DNA from: Flavobacterium notoginsengisoli | Lineage (GTDB): Bacteria; Bacteroidota; Bacteroidia; Flavobacteriales; Flavobacteriaceae | Direction of reading: 5' to 3' | Length of the DNA: 64,000 nucleotides | Assembly: GCF_014207905.1 (NCBI RefSeq) | Contig: NZ_JACHLB010000006.1 | Location: 1-64,000, forward strand | In this document: positions 17,988 to 25,884 of the stretch, in pieces | Layout: every line of letters starts with the position of its first letter | How positions within the stretch are numbered: position 1 is the first letter of the stretch | Notes under the pieces: generated by a model | What the model was told of the DNA's origin: nothing | Seen by the model: only the letters and a program-made list of their open reading frames with translations | Databases searched by the model: none | Made by a program: the position numbers and the translations under genes

Positions 17988-18008
17988 AATTAGGTTACAA
18001 TAGATTTG

Positions 18009-18046
18009 AAAACCCTTTCGACTTTTAGTTTGAAAGGGTTTTTTTA
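18009..18046 (+). terminator. Terminator of the acyl-CoA dehydrogenase gene
   Basis: AAACCCTTTC pairs with GAAAGGGTTT, followed by a T run. Confidence 0.9.
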
Positions 18047-18127
18047 TGAATATTGTATTACTTTTCATAAGTTTATGCTTTCAAATAAAATTTAAATCCA
18101 AAACCTGTTTAATTCAAACATATAGCC

Positions 18128-19105
18128 ATGAAAAAATTATACTTTTTACTTCCTTTCCTTATAATCGCTTGTAAATCTAGCACAACAACGAGAGTTGAAA
18201 AAGATGCTAAATCAGATTCAAAAGTAATCGAAGTTAACTACAAAGTCAGCGAAACGGAAATCTCAGATTTCTTAAAATACCTTTCTTCAGACGAATTAGA
18301 AGGGCGTGAAACAGGGACAAGGGGAATTGAAAAAGCGGCAGTTTTTTTAGAAGATTATTTGAAAAAGAATTCTATCAAACCTTATTTTAAAACCTATCGC
18401 GATACATTGACAAATTTTAAATCTCCAGCTTTTAATATTGTCGGAGTTATAGAAGGAACAGATCCTGAATTAAAAAAAGAATTTGTAGTGCTAAGCGCTC
18501 ATTACGATCATATCGGAATTGAGAAAAAAGAACAGGCCGATAAAATTAATAATGGTGCAAATGATGATGCTTCGGGTGTAACTTCTGTGGCAGCAATGGC
18601 TAAATATTTCGCTAAAACAAAAGCAAATAAACGTAGCATATTAGTTGTCTTTTTTGCAGGAGAAGAAAAAGGATTGTTAGGGTCAAAAAGTTTAGTTGAG
18701 AAATTAAAAGCTCAAAACTTTAATCTGTACACTCAATTAAATATCGAAATGATTGGTGTGCCAATGAAAAGAGATTATCTAGCTTATATTACAGGTTTTG
18801 ATAAATCGAATATGGCATCAAAAATAAATGAATATACAGGAAAAAACACAATCGGATTTTTGCCAAAAGAAGCAGAATATCAATTGTTTTACAGATCAGA
18901 TAATTATTCTTTCTTTCAGGCTTTCGGAAAACCATGCCAATCGATAAGTACTTTCGATTTTGAAAATTTCGATTTTTACCACCATGTTTCAGATGAATTT
19001 AAGTTGATGGATATTCCGCATATTACAGCATTTACTCAAGAATTATTGCCAGCTGTAACTCATATTGCGGTATCTCCAACTCAAGAAATAACGATGAATA
19101 AATAA
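18128..19105 (+). CDS. M28-family zinc peptidase, lipoprotein
   Basis: A 325-residue lipoprotein. The lipobox is LIIAC with the acylated Cys at 15. Metal-binding and catalytic blocks of M28 peptidases are in order: SAHYDHIG, then GANDDASGV, then FFAGEEKGLLGS. YRSDNYSFFQAFGKP and the late HH (FYHHVSDE) supply the last zinc ligand region. These are exported aminopeptidases in Bacteroidota. A short SDR gene follows after 35 bases and may be co-transcribed. Confidence 0.92.
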   Translation: MKKLYFLLPFLIIACKSSTTTRVEKDAKSDSKVIEVNYKVSETEISDFLKYLSSDELEGRETGTRGIEKAAVFLEDYLKKNSIKPYFKTYRDTLTNFKSPAFNIVGVIEGTDPELKKEFVVLSAHYDHIGIEKKEQADKINNGANDDASGVTSVAAMAKYFAKTKANKRSILVVFFAGEEKGLLGSKSLVEKLKAQNFNLYTQLNIEMIGVPMKRDYLAYITGFDKSNMASKINEYTGKNTIGFLPKEAEYQLFYRSDNYSFFQAFGKPCQSISTFDFENFDFYHHVSDEFKLMDIPHITAFTQELLPAVTHIAVSPTQEITMNK

Positions 19106-19140
19106 GAGCACTTTTTATAGCATTTGATTATTTTTGTTGC

Positions 19141-19818
19141 ATGAAAAATATTATCGTTACCGGAACAAGCAGAGGAATAGGTTATGAATTAGCTTTAAAA
19201 TTTGCGAATGATGGCCATCAGGTTTTGGCTATTTCCAGAAAAATTCCACAATCTTTATTAGAACATCAAAATGTTACTTGCCTTTCTATAGATTTGGCAG
19301 ATGAAAATGCTTTGCAAGAAGTGAATCATTTTCTTTCTTCTACTTGGAAAAAAGTCGATGCGGTTGTTCATAATGCAGGCGCTTTACTTTTGAAACCTTT
19401 TGTAGAAACAACTCAAGCAGATTTTGAAAGTATTTACAAAGTGAATGTTTTTGCAGTAGCCAATTTAACTCGTATTTGTATTCCATATTTGGAAAAAGGA
19501 AGTCACGTTGTTACTATAAGCTCAATCGGCGGCGTTCGCGGAAGTTTAAAATTTGCAGGATTAGCAGCTTACAGTTCTAGTAAAGGTGCTGTAATTACTT
19601 TGACAGAATTGTTGGCAGAGGAATACAAAGAAAAAGGAATTTCATTTAATGTTTTAGCATTAGGTTCTGTTCAGACCGAAATGTTGAATGAAGCTTTTCC
19701 AGGCTATCAAGCGCCAATTTCTGCTGAAGGAATGGCAACTTACATTTATGATTTTACGCTTAATGGAAATAAATATTTCAACGGAAAAGTATTAGAAGTT
19801 TCTTCAACTAATCCATAG
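19141..19818 (+). CDS. Short-chain dehydrogenase/reductase
   Basis: A 225-residue SDR. The NAD(P)-binding motif is TGTSRGIG (residues 7-14). NAGA is at the expected site, and the catalytic set is S in ISSIGG, then YSSSKGA (Y-x3-K). Substrate cannot be read. A sequence matching a -7 box (TATTTTTG, 19129-19136) stops only four bases before the ATG, but it lacks a -33 element. It is probably chance, with transcription coming from the peptidase gene. Confidence 0.9.
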   Translation: MKNIIVTGTSRGIGYELALKFANDGHQVLAISRKIPQSLLEHQNVTCLSIDLADENALQEVNHFLSSTWKKVDAVVHNAGALLLKPFVETTQADFESIYKVNVFAVANLTRICIPYLEKGSHVVTISSIGGVRGSLKFAGLAAYSSSKGAVITLTELLAEEYKEKGISFNVLALGSVQTEMLNEAFPGYQAPISAEGMATYIYDFTLNGNKYFNGKVLEVSSTNP

Positions 19819-19862
19819 ATATAAAACACTATTTTCAAACCCAAATCAAACCAACTTAATTT

Positions 19863-21116
19863 ATGAAAAGAAAAATTACTATTCTTTTGACTGCAGTATT
19901 TTTTGTTTGTTTCAATTCGAAAACAGCTGCTCAGTCATACAAATCTGAAGTTTTAAGTTTTTACAATTTTGTTCTTCCAGAAAATTATATTCCAGAAGGA
20001 TATCACAGTTATGGAGTTAAACTGCACCTTTCTCCAGATTTGATAATCGTTTTTGTTGATGGAGAAAAAAAAGGAACTCGTCCGCCATTGTCTTACAATG
20101 AATTTTTTAGAGAAAAAGATTTAAAGAGAGCTATTATCGGTACGGATACAGAGCCTGACATGAAAGGATATCATATTCCGACTATTATGGAATTGGCTTA
20201 TAAACAAAGTGATATAGAAGCAAAAGATCATTTTATTTTAGATATTACGATAAAAAACATAGCTTATACATCGAATATTAAAGAAACAAAAAATGTTGAT
20301 CCTCCTTTTTCTAGTGAAATATATTATAGATACGATGCTGTCTATAAAATTATAAATAGTCTGACTAAGGAAGTTGTGATGGAAAAAACATATAATGTTA
20401 AAGAGCTTACCAATGCTTCACCATTAGGTAAAACCAAAGCAGAATTGGTAACCTACCTAACAGCAAATATTGATAAAGATTTGCTTTATAACCAATTGGT
20501 GAAAAATATTCAAGAAAACATGCGTACGAGACTAGTTTCTTGGATTGATGTTGTGTATTATCAGGATAATTATTATTTCTCTAGAATTTCCAAAGAAGAT
20601 AAAAATCCAATTTTCGCAAAACTAAATCAAGATGTTGATGTTCTTGAAAAATGGTCTAAAAATAAAGCAGAGCCAGTAATTGACGAAGCGCTTTTATCAG
20701 CAAATGCCGAATTCCTTCAAAAAAATAATTTGGTTATCAAAGATGAATCAAGCCGTTTTCAGGACGAAACTCGTTTGAGAGATTATAAAAACTACCAAAA
20801 TAAGAAGAAAGTTTTTTCGGATTTTATTTTAAAAATGGATCAATATTCTAAAGAATTAGATCAAAATGATAAAGGACAAAAAGCGGCTTTATGGGCTTGT
20901 TACATCAATATTGCATCTAGTTTTGAGGTTTTAAATAATTCGAAAAGTAGTCTAGAATACCTTCAAAAAGCATATGATTTAAAATATCAAGAAGGTAAAG
21001 TGAGAAATGTTGAAGATGAAGTAAAAGCGAAAGAGACAAAAAAGAATGTGTTTTTTGCTAATGGCGAAATTAAAAAAGATGTAAATAGCCAATATTTGAA
21101 ATATTTAACGCTATAA
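19863..21116 (+). CDS. Uncharacterised exported protein
   Basis: A 417-residue protein with a signal peptide (ending near TAAQSYKSE). I do not recognise the family. The body has alternating strand-rich and helical parts. Residues about 335-375 (AALWACYINIASSFEVLNN, then SLEYLQKAYDLKYQEGKV) look like a TPR-type helix pair. No catalytic pattern is visible. It follows the SDR gene by 44 bases and precedes the SprT-like gene by 45, all on the same strand. Confidence 0.7.
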   Translation: MKRKITILLTAVFFVCFNSKTAAQSYKSEVLSFYNFVLPENYIPEGYHSYGVKLHLSPDLIIVFVDGEKKGTRPPLSYNEFFREKDLKRAIIGTDTEPDMKGYHIPTIMELAYKQSDIEAKDHFILDITIKNIAYTSNIKETKNVDPPFSSEIYYRYDAVYKIINSLTKEVVMEKTYNVKELTNASPLGKTKAELVTYLTANIDKDLLYNQLVKNIQENMRTRLVSWIDVVYYQDNYYFSRISKEDKNPIFAKLNQDVDVLEKWSKNKAEPVIDEALLSANAEFLQKNNLVIKDESSRFQDETRLRDYKNYQNKKKVFSDFILKMDQYSKELDQNDKGQKAALWACYINIASSFEVLNNSKSSLEYLQKAYDLKYQEGKVRNVEDEVKAKETKKNVFFANGEIKKDVNSQYLKYLTL

Positions 21117-21161
21117 GAAATTATTAAAAAGTATTTTTGAAGCCAATTAAAATAAGTACTG

Positions 21162-21764
21162 TTGAGCGACACTTTAGCTAAATATATTCCCGAACATGCT
21201 GTAAAACCCGTTTTCGATTTGATAGTGAATAATCAAGTTCACTTGAAAATTGTAAACGAACGTCAGACGCGCCACGGTGATTATAGGCGAGGACCAAGCG
21301 GTAAACACGAAATTACGGTTAATGCAAGCTTAAATAAGTATCGTTTTTTAATTACGCTCATTCATGAAATTGCGCATTTGGTTGCTTTCGAAAAATTCGG
21401 ACGAAATATAAAACCGCATGGGAATGAATGGAAATTTACTTTTCAACGTTTAATGGTGCCTTTTATACGGCCAGAAATATTTCCGGGACATATTTTACCT
21501 TTATTGGCGAGGCATTTCAAGAATCCTTCTGCAAGTAGTGATACAGATACAACTTTATCTTTAGCTTTAAAGCAATATGATAAGGATAATGATAAGAATT
21601 ACGTTTTCGAAATTCCATATGGTAGCATTTTCAGAATCAAAAACGGCAAAATATTTAAGAAACTGGCCGTTCGAACTAAACGTTTTGAATGCATCGAAAT
21701 AAGTTCTGGTAAAACGTATCTTTTTAATCCAAATGCTGAGGTTGAACTAATTAATATTCAATAA
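21162..21764 (+). CDS. SprT-like zinc metalloprotease-fold protein
   Basis: A 200-residue protein. The zinc motif HEIAH (68-72) follows a hydrophobic helix (LITLIHEIAHLVAF), in the SprT/Spartan-like arrangement. RHGDYRRGP precedes it. The only suitable start in frame is TTG at 21162. The C-terminal half is strand-rich, but no Cys zinc-ribbon of the SprT type is present (CIEISSGKTYLF has one Cys). Bacterial relatives are poorly characterised; eukaryotic Spartan cuts DNA-protein crosslinks. Confidence 0.85.
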   Translation: MSDTLAKYIPEHAVKPVFDLIVNNQVHLKIVNERQTRHGDYRRGPSGKHEITVNASLNKYRFLITLIHEIAHLVAFEKFGRNIKPHGNEWKFTFQRLMVPFIRPEIFPGHILPLLARHFKNPSASSDTDTTLSLALKQYDKDNDKNYVFEIPYGSIFRIKNGKIFKKLAVRTKRFECIEISSGKTYLFNPNAEVELINIQ

Positions 21765-21766
21765 AT

Positions 21767-21813
21767 AAAATTCCAAATTCCAAACTTAAATAAAATTGGG
21801 ATTTGGAATTTTT
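21767..21813 (+). terminator. Terminator built from an 'AAATTCCAA' inverted repeat
   Basis: AAAATTCCAAATTCCAA pairs with TTGGGATTTGGAATTTT with one mismatch, just after the SprT-like stop. The same word family makes the hairpins at 25009-25056. Confidence 0.75.
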
Positions 21814-21851
21814 ATTTTAAAAAATTTTAAAACTCAAAAATTGTCATTTTT

Positions 21852-22457
21852 ATGAAAGTAAAATTACTTAGGATATTATTTATGCTGTTTCTTTCAAATA
21901 CTATTTTTGGGCAGCAACCAGAGAATCTAGAAATAGAAAAAAGATCCAATCCGATTATATTTTTTGAAGGTTTTGGCGGACTATCAGTAGTAAAGAATCT
22001 TGGCGTTTCTGGTGGTGTTGGACTTAATTATCAATTGGAACAAAGTCTGTTTACTTTTAGATATATTAATTCGGCTGGTTATACAAGGAAAAATGATGGC
22101 CCGGTTATTATTGCTCCATCAGTTTATAAGTCAGAAGATAATGTTGAGCTTGCCTTAATGTACGGGAGACGTTGGGTGAAAGAGCATCATTCATATAGTG
22201 TTTCAGCAGGAATTAGCCGAAATAATTTGGAATTAGAAAGCCGTGATCTTGATGGAATTCGTACAGTTTCAACCACGGGTTTTTATGGGTTTCCTTTCGA
22301 AGCTAATTATAAAAGATTTTACTCAAAAAAAAGATCTAATTTGATTTATAATGTTTTAATTCCGAGCGTTGGTATTAAGCTTTTTGGGGATATTGGAAAA
22401 TATACTTTCGTAGGAGTTGGGGTATCAGTAGGTTTTGGATTATGTAAACATTATTAA
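21852..22457 (+). CDS. Predicted outer-membrane beta-barrel protein
   Basis: A 201-residue protein with a signal peptide ending near IFGQQPE. The mature part is built of alternating strands with aromatic ends (GGVGLNYQLEQSLFTFRYI, SYSVSAGISRNN, YTFVGVGVSVGFG). This fits an 8- to 10-strand small barrel. No family I can name. It has its own terminator. Confidence 0.72.
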   Translation: MKVKLLRILFMLFLSNTIFGQQPENLEIEKRSNPIIFFEGFGGLSVVKNLGVSGGVGLNYQLEQSLFTFRYINSAGYTRKNDGPVIIAPSVYKSEDNVELALMYGRRWVKEHHSYSVSAGISRNNLELESRDLDGIRTVSTTGFYGFPFEANYKRFYSKKRSNLIYNVLIPSVGIKLFGDIGKYTFVGVGVSVGFGLCKHY

Positions 22458-22462
22458 CTAAG

Positions 22463-22506
22463 AAAATCCCAAACTCCATGTTATAGTTGGAATTTGGGAT
22501 TTTTTA
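22463..22506. terminator. Terminator
   Basis: AAAATCCCAAA pairs with TTTGGGATTTT, plus a T run. It lies between convergent genes. Confidence 0.85.
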
Positions 22507-22537
22507 TTTGCTATTTCCAAAGAATTTGAAATTTTAA

Positions 22538-23305
22538 TTATTTTATATCTTTCAAATATGCTTCTCTAACCTTCTTAAATAGGTTTGAAGAATACACAAA
22601 TTTGACAATGTCTTTATTATCAGTAACAAAAATTTCTTCTTTAGTTCCCTGCCAAGCTTTGATTCCTTTCTTTAAGAAAACAATATTTTCACCAATTTCC
22701 ATTACAGAGTTCATGTCGTGTGTGTTGATCACGGTTGTAATATTGTATTCTTTTGTAATTTCCTGAATCAAATTATCAATCAAAGTAGAAGTGTTTGGAT
22801 CAAGACCAGAGTTTGGTTCGTCACAAAATAAATACTTCGGATTATTTACGATAGCGCGTGCAATTGCCACACGTTTCTGCATACCACCAGAAATTTCAGA
22901 AGGTAATTTTTTGTGGGCATCAACTAAATTTACTCTTTCTAAAACAAAATCAACTCGTTCTTTGATTTGTGCTTTAGTATTGTTGGTAAACATTCTCAAT
23001 GGGAAAGCTACGTTTTCTGCAACTGTCATCGAATCGAATAAGGCGCTTCCTTGAAATACCATTCCGATTTCAGTTCTTAATTCACGTTTTTCGTCTTTAT
23101 CTAAATCTGAATATACTCTTCCGTCAAATTCAATTGTTCCCGAATCTGGCGTATGAATTCCTAAAAGTGTTTTTAGTAAAACCGTTTTTCCAGATCCACT
23201 TTGTCCGATAATCAAATTGGTTTTTCCAGTTTCAAAAACGGTCGAAACGCCTTTCAAAACTTTACTGTCACCAAATGATTTTTCTATGTTTTTTACTTCT
23301 ATCAT
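22538..23305 (-). CDS. MlaF-like ABC transporter ATP-binding protein
   Basis: A 255-residue ABC ATPase. Walker A is GQSGSGKT (34-41), the Q-loop is in MVFQGSALFDS, the signature is SGGMQKR, Walker B is YLFCDEP, and the H-loop is INTHDMNSV. The FQGSALFDSMTV segment and the SGGMQKRVAIARA form are typical of MlaF-type ATPases for lipid traffic between the membranes. Its first base overlaps the last base of the permease gene, so the two are translationally coupled. The periplasmic MlaD partner is not in this window. Confidence 0.9.
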   Translation of the reverse strand: MIEVKNIEKSFGDSKVLKGVSTVFETGKTNLIIGQSGSGKTVLLKTLLGIHTPDSGTIEFDGRVYSDLDKDEKRELRTEIGMVFQGSALFDSMTVAENVAFPLRMFTNNTKAQIKERVDFVLERVNLVDAHKKLPSEISGGMQKRVAIARAIVNNPKYLFCDEPNSGLDPNTSTLIDNLIQEITKEYNITTVINTHDMNSVMEIGENIVFLKKGIKAWQGTKEEIFVTDNKDIVKFVYSSNLFKKVREAYLKDIK

Positions 23306-24051
23306 TATCCTAATAATAATTGAGTTAATATATAATTAAAAAGAATGATACAAACTGATGTCCATACAAACGAAACTGTACTTGCTTTACCAACTTCTAG
23401 TGCTCCACCTTTCATATAATAACCGTGAAAAGATGGAATTGTAGCCAATAACATAGCAAAAATTAAAGTTTTAATGAAAGCGTAAGTAATGTGAAAAGGA
23501 ATAAATTCCATTTGAGCTCCTGCAATAAAATCTTCACTTGTTGAAAATCCGCCGTAAGCAGAAGCAAGCCATCCTCCAAAAATACCCAAAAACATACTAA
23601 TGCAGATTACAAAAGGATACATTAGTAAAGCTATAATTTTTGGAAAAACAAGATAGTTTAATGAATTCACTCCCATAACTTCTAAAGCATCAATCTGTTC
23701 TGTAACACGCATTGTTCCGATACTTGAAGTAATGTAAGAACCCATTTTTCCGGCCATAATTACTGAAATAAAGGTAGGAGCAAACTCCAAAATTACAGAC
23801 TGACGTGTAGCAAAACCAATTAAATATTTAGGAATTAAAGGATTAGTTAAGTTTAAAGCTGTCTGAATAGCTACAACTCCTCCGATAAAGAATGAGATAA
23901 AGCAAACGATTCCAAGAGAGTCAATAATAAGGTCATCGATTTCTTTTAGAATTAGATTTTTCATAACAGGCCATTTAGTCTGTTTATTGAAAATTTCTTT
24001 CAGCATTAAAAAATATCTCCCGATTTGGGATAAGTAACGAATTAGCATCAT
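23305..24051 (-). CDS. MlaE-like ABC transporter permease
   Basis: A 248-residue membrane protein of the MlaE family. It has a conserved N-terminal amphipathic region and about five hydrophobic helices. Family blocks are GGVVAIQTALN, EFAPTFISVIMAGKMGSYITSSIGTM (with the conserved E-x-AP-x-x-x-x-x-x-AG core) and VTEQIDALEVMGVNS. With the ATPase downstream it would form a phospholipid transporter of the inner membrane. Confidence 0.93.
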   Translation of the reverse strand: MMLIRYLSQIGRYFLMLKEIFNKQTKWPVMKNLILKEIDDLIIDSLGIVCFISFFIGGVVAIQTALNLTNPLIPKYLIGFATRQSVILEFAPTFISVIMAGKMGSYITSSIGTMRVTEQIDALEVMGVNSLNYLVFPKIIALLMYPFVICISMFLGIFGGWLASAYGGFSTSEDFIAGAQMEFIPFHITYAFIKTLIFAMLLATIPSFHGYYMKGGALEVGKASTVSFVWTSVCIILFNYILTQLLLG

Positions 24052-24130
24052 AAGTTTTAAATATTTGCTAAGGTAAAAAGAAGTTATGAGTTTTGGGGTA
24101 TGAGTTCAGTTTTTTCGACCGTTTTGGCAA

Positions 24131-24979
24131 TCAAATTAACTTTTCTTTCATTTTTTGTAAACGATAATTTCTAATAAACTTAGCTTGTTCAGGAGTTACT
24201 AATAAAGGAGTTTTGGCGTTTTTAGCTTTCATAAATCCTTTAATGTAATCTAAAAATAGAAATGGTTTTTTCTTCATCATTGCCAATTTTGCAGAAGCAA
24301 TGGCGGTAATCCAAAAGCCATATCCTAAAGTATAAAAAGCTTCGCCTTGTTTATAACGAGCTGTTTTGTTGTAATTGGCACCAGTTGGTTTAAGATGTTT
24401 TACGTGTAAAGATTGGTCAGTAACAATTTTCCAGCCGTAATATTTACATAATAATTCATCAACAGTATCCCAGCCCATTGCAGGTTTTAAACCTCCAATT
24501 TGCTGAAAAGTTTCTTTGCGATATGCTTTTAAAGCACCACGAATATGATCTTTATCCGTTAAGTTTTCTAAAACCCATTCGCCGTTTTTATCAATATAAC
24601 AGAAACCACCAACCATTCCGATTTTAGAATCTGATTCGAAATGCTTGATTATGGTTTCGAAATAGTTTGAAGGGAAAATTAAATCACCATCTATTTTTAC
24701 AATAATATCATAATCTGAATCTAAAGTTTCAAACCCTTTTTGAAAGGCTTGAATTACTTTGCTTCCTGGCAAATGAATCGCATCTGAAGTTTTGTTTACA
24801 ACCGAAATGTATGGATTCTCTTTTGCAAATCCTAAAACAACTTCTTCTGTTTTATCGGTTGAATTATCATTAACAACCACAACTTTTGAAGGCAAAACGG
24901 TTTGCGTAACCAAAGATTGTAAGGTTAAGCCAATTAAGTCTTGCTCATTGTGTGCTGGAATGACGATGTAATATTTCAT
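24131..24979 (-). CDS. Family 2 glycosyltransferase
   Basis: A 282-residue GT-A-fold enzyme. The N-terminus YIVIPAHNEQDLIG and VVNDNSTDKTEEVV bind the nucleotide sugar. The metal motif is DGDL (VKIDGDLIF), and the acceptor-loop acidic residue is in WDTVDELLCKYYGW. No membrane helix is visible; a hydrophobic patch is near FWITAIASAKLAM. The product is unknown. The methyltransferase gene lies upstream on the same strand, separated by a perfect palindrome. Confidence 0.9.
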   Translation of the reverse strand: MKYYIVIPAHNEQDLIGLTLQSLVTQTVLPSKVVVVNDNSTDKTEEVVLGFAKENPYISVVNKTSDAIHLPGSKVIQAFQKGFETLDSDYDIIVKIDGDLIFPSNYFETIIKHFESDSKIGMVGGFCYIDKNGEWVLENLTDKDHIRGALKAYRKETFQQIGGLKPAMGWDTVDELLCKYYGWKIVTDQSLHVKHLKPTGANYNKTARYKQGEAFYTLGYGFWITAIASAKLAMMKKKPFLFLDYIKGFMKAKNAKTPLLVTPEQAKFIRNYRLQKMKEKLI

Positions 24980-25008
24980 AAATTTTCAATTTAAAATCCC
25001 AACTTTTT

Positions 25009-25056
25009 AAAATTCCAAATTCCAATTAAAGCGAGTTTAATTGGAATTTGGAATTT
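25009..25056. repeat. Perfect 22-bp inverted repeat with GCGA loop
   Basis: Arms 25009-25030 and 25035-25056 pair perfectly, built from repeated AATTCCAAATTCCAA words, around a four-base loop GCGA. It lies between the methyltransferase and the glycosyltransferase and can act as a terminator or RNA processing site. Confidence 0.85.
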
Positions 25057-25068
25057 TAGTATTGGAAT

Positions 25069-25599
25069 TTATTTAATTTTTTCCGCTACTACGATATAAT
25101 ATCTTGGAGTGAAATATCTCAATAATGGTCTAAGTCCAAGTTTTTTTACTGGATGTGTAAATTGCAGACGATCGGTTATTTTCCAACCTGTTTTTTCTAA
25201 AAGCCAGTCTAATTGCCAGTCTTCAAACTCGTGGTAATGTCTGTCCCACATATCTGTTTTAGAACGATATGCTGGAGAAAACCATAAACGTAACGGAATA
25301 GAAATTAATAATTTGTCACATTTTACATTTTGTAAAATCGTATACGGATTTAATAAATGTTCGAAAATTTCAAATGCTGTGAATACGCTATATTCTTCTG
25401 TTTGTAAAGCAGTATGATCGTTATCTAAATCTTCACCTTTGGTATTTTTAACAGTATAGCCGTTTTCTTCCATTATTTTAGAAAATGGATTTGGAACACC
25501 AAAATCAAAAATGGTTTCAGAGGTGCTAACATGCTTTTGCAAAAATTCTAAGGTAAGTTTGAATCTCTTATTCGGAAACGTTTTTTCGTACATAGTCAT
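25069..25599 (-). CDS. Class I SAM-dependent methyltransferase
   Basis: A 176-residue protein. The SAM-binding first strand is TIFDFGVPNPFSKIMEENGY, a variant without the usual GxGxG. The acidic second-strand end is KGEDLDND, then FTAFEIFEHLLNP and LLISIPLRLW (motif IV/V region). The C-terminal part (HYHEFEDWQLDWLLEKTGW) resembles methyltransferases of sugar or cell-envelope clusters. The missing glycines in motif I make SAM binding less certain. A TATATTTG box lies about 42 bases upstream. Confidence 0.78.
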   Translation of the reverse strand: MTMYEKTFPNKRFKLTLEFLQKHVSTSETIFDFGVPNPFSKIMEENGYTVKNTKGEDLDNDHTALQTEEYSVFTAFEIFEHLLNPYTILQNVKCDKLLISIPLRLWFSPAYRSKTDMWDRHYHEFEDWQLDWLLEKTGWKITDRLQFTHPVKKLGLRPLLRYFTPRYYIVVAEKIK

Positions 25600-25641
25600 T
25601 GCGAACGAATGAATCTCTCGTTCTAGCTTTTAATTAGGTCG

Positions 25642-25649
25642 CAAATATA
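25642..25649 (-). promoter_or_regulatory. -7 box of the methyltransferase gene
   Basis: TATATTTG on the minus strand (25649-25642). I see no TTG at the -33 distance, so only the -7 element is supported. Confidence 0.45.
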
Positions 25650-25715
25650 CTAAAAAAGTATTCAGTGTTCAGTTTTTAGTATTCAGTTGCGACGCTAAGT
25701 TTTAAATGAATTTTT

Positions 25716-25852
25716 CGCAAAGACGCGAAGTCGCAAAAGTTTTGATAAAAAAAATAAACCATATAAGCAATATAAGTTCAATTAAGAGAAATCTTAAAAT
25801 ATCTTATATTACTTATATGGTTTAAAAAACTTTGCGACTTCGCGTCTTTACG
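25716..25852. repeat. Nested palindrome, 'CGCAAAGACGCGAAG' family
   Basis: Outer arms of about 26 bases (25716-25742 with 25827-25852) carry CGCAAAGACGCGAAGTCGCA. Inner arms at 25756-25776 and 25803-25823 pair at 20 of 21 positions. Almost the whole 137 bases can fold on itself. The word CGCAAAG recurs at 14173-14350 and 41071-41090. Confidence 0.82.
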
Positions 25853-25884
25853 AGATTATTTCGCTTAAACTTACAAATCTTTAT

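Noticed and set aside
19129..19136. Leaderless promoter for the SDR gene
   Set aside because: The -7-like box has no TTG partner and the gene is close behind another gene in the same direction.
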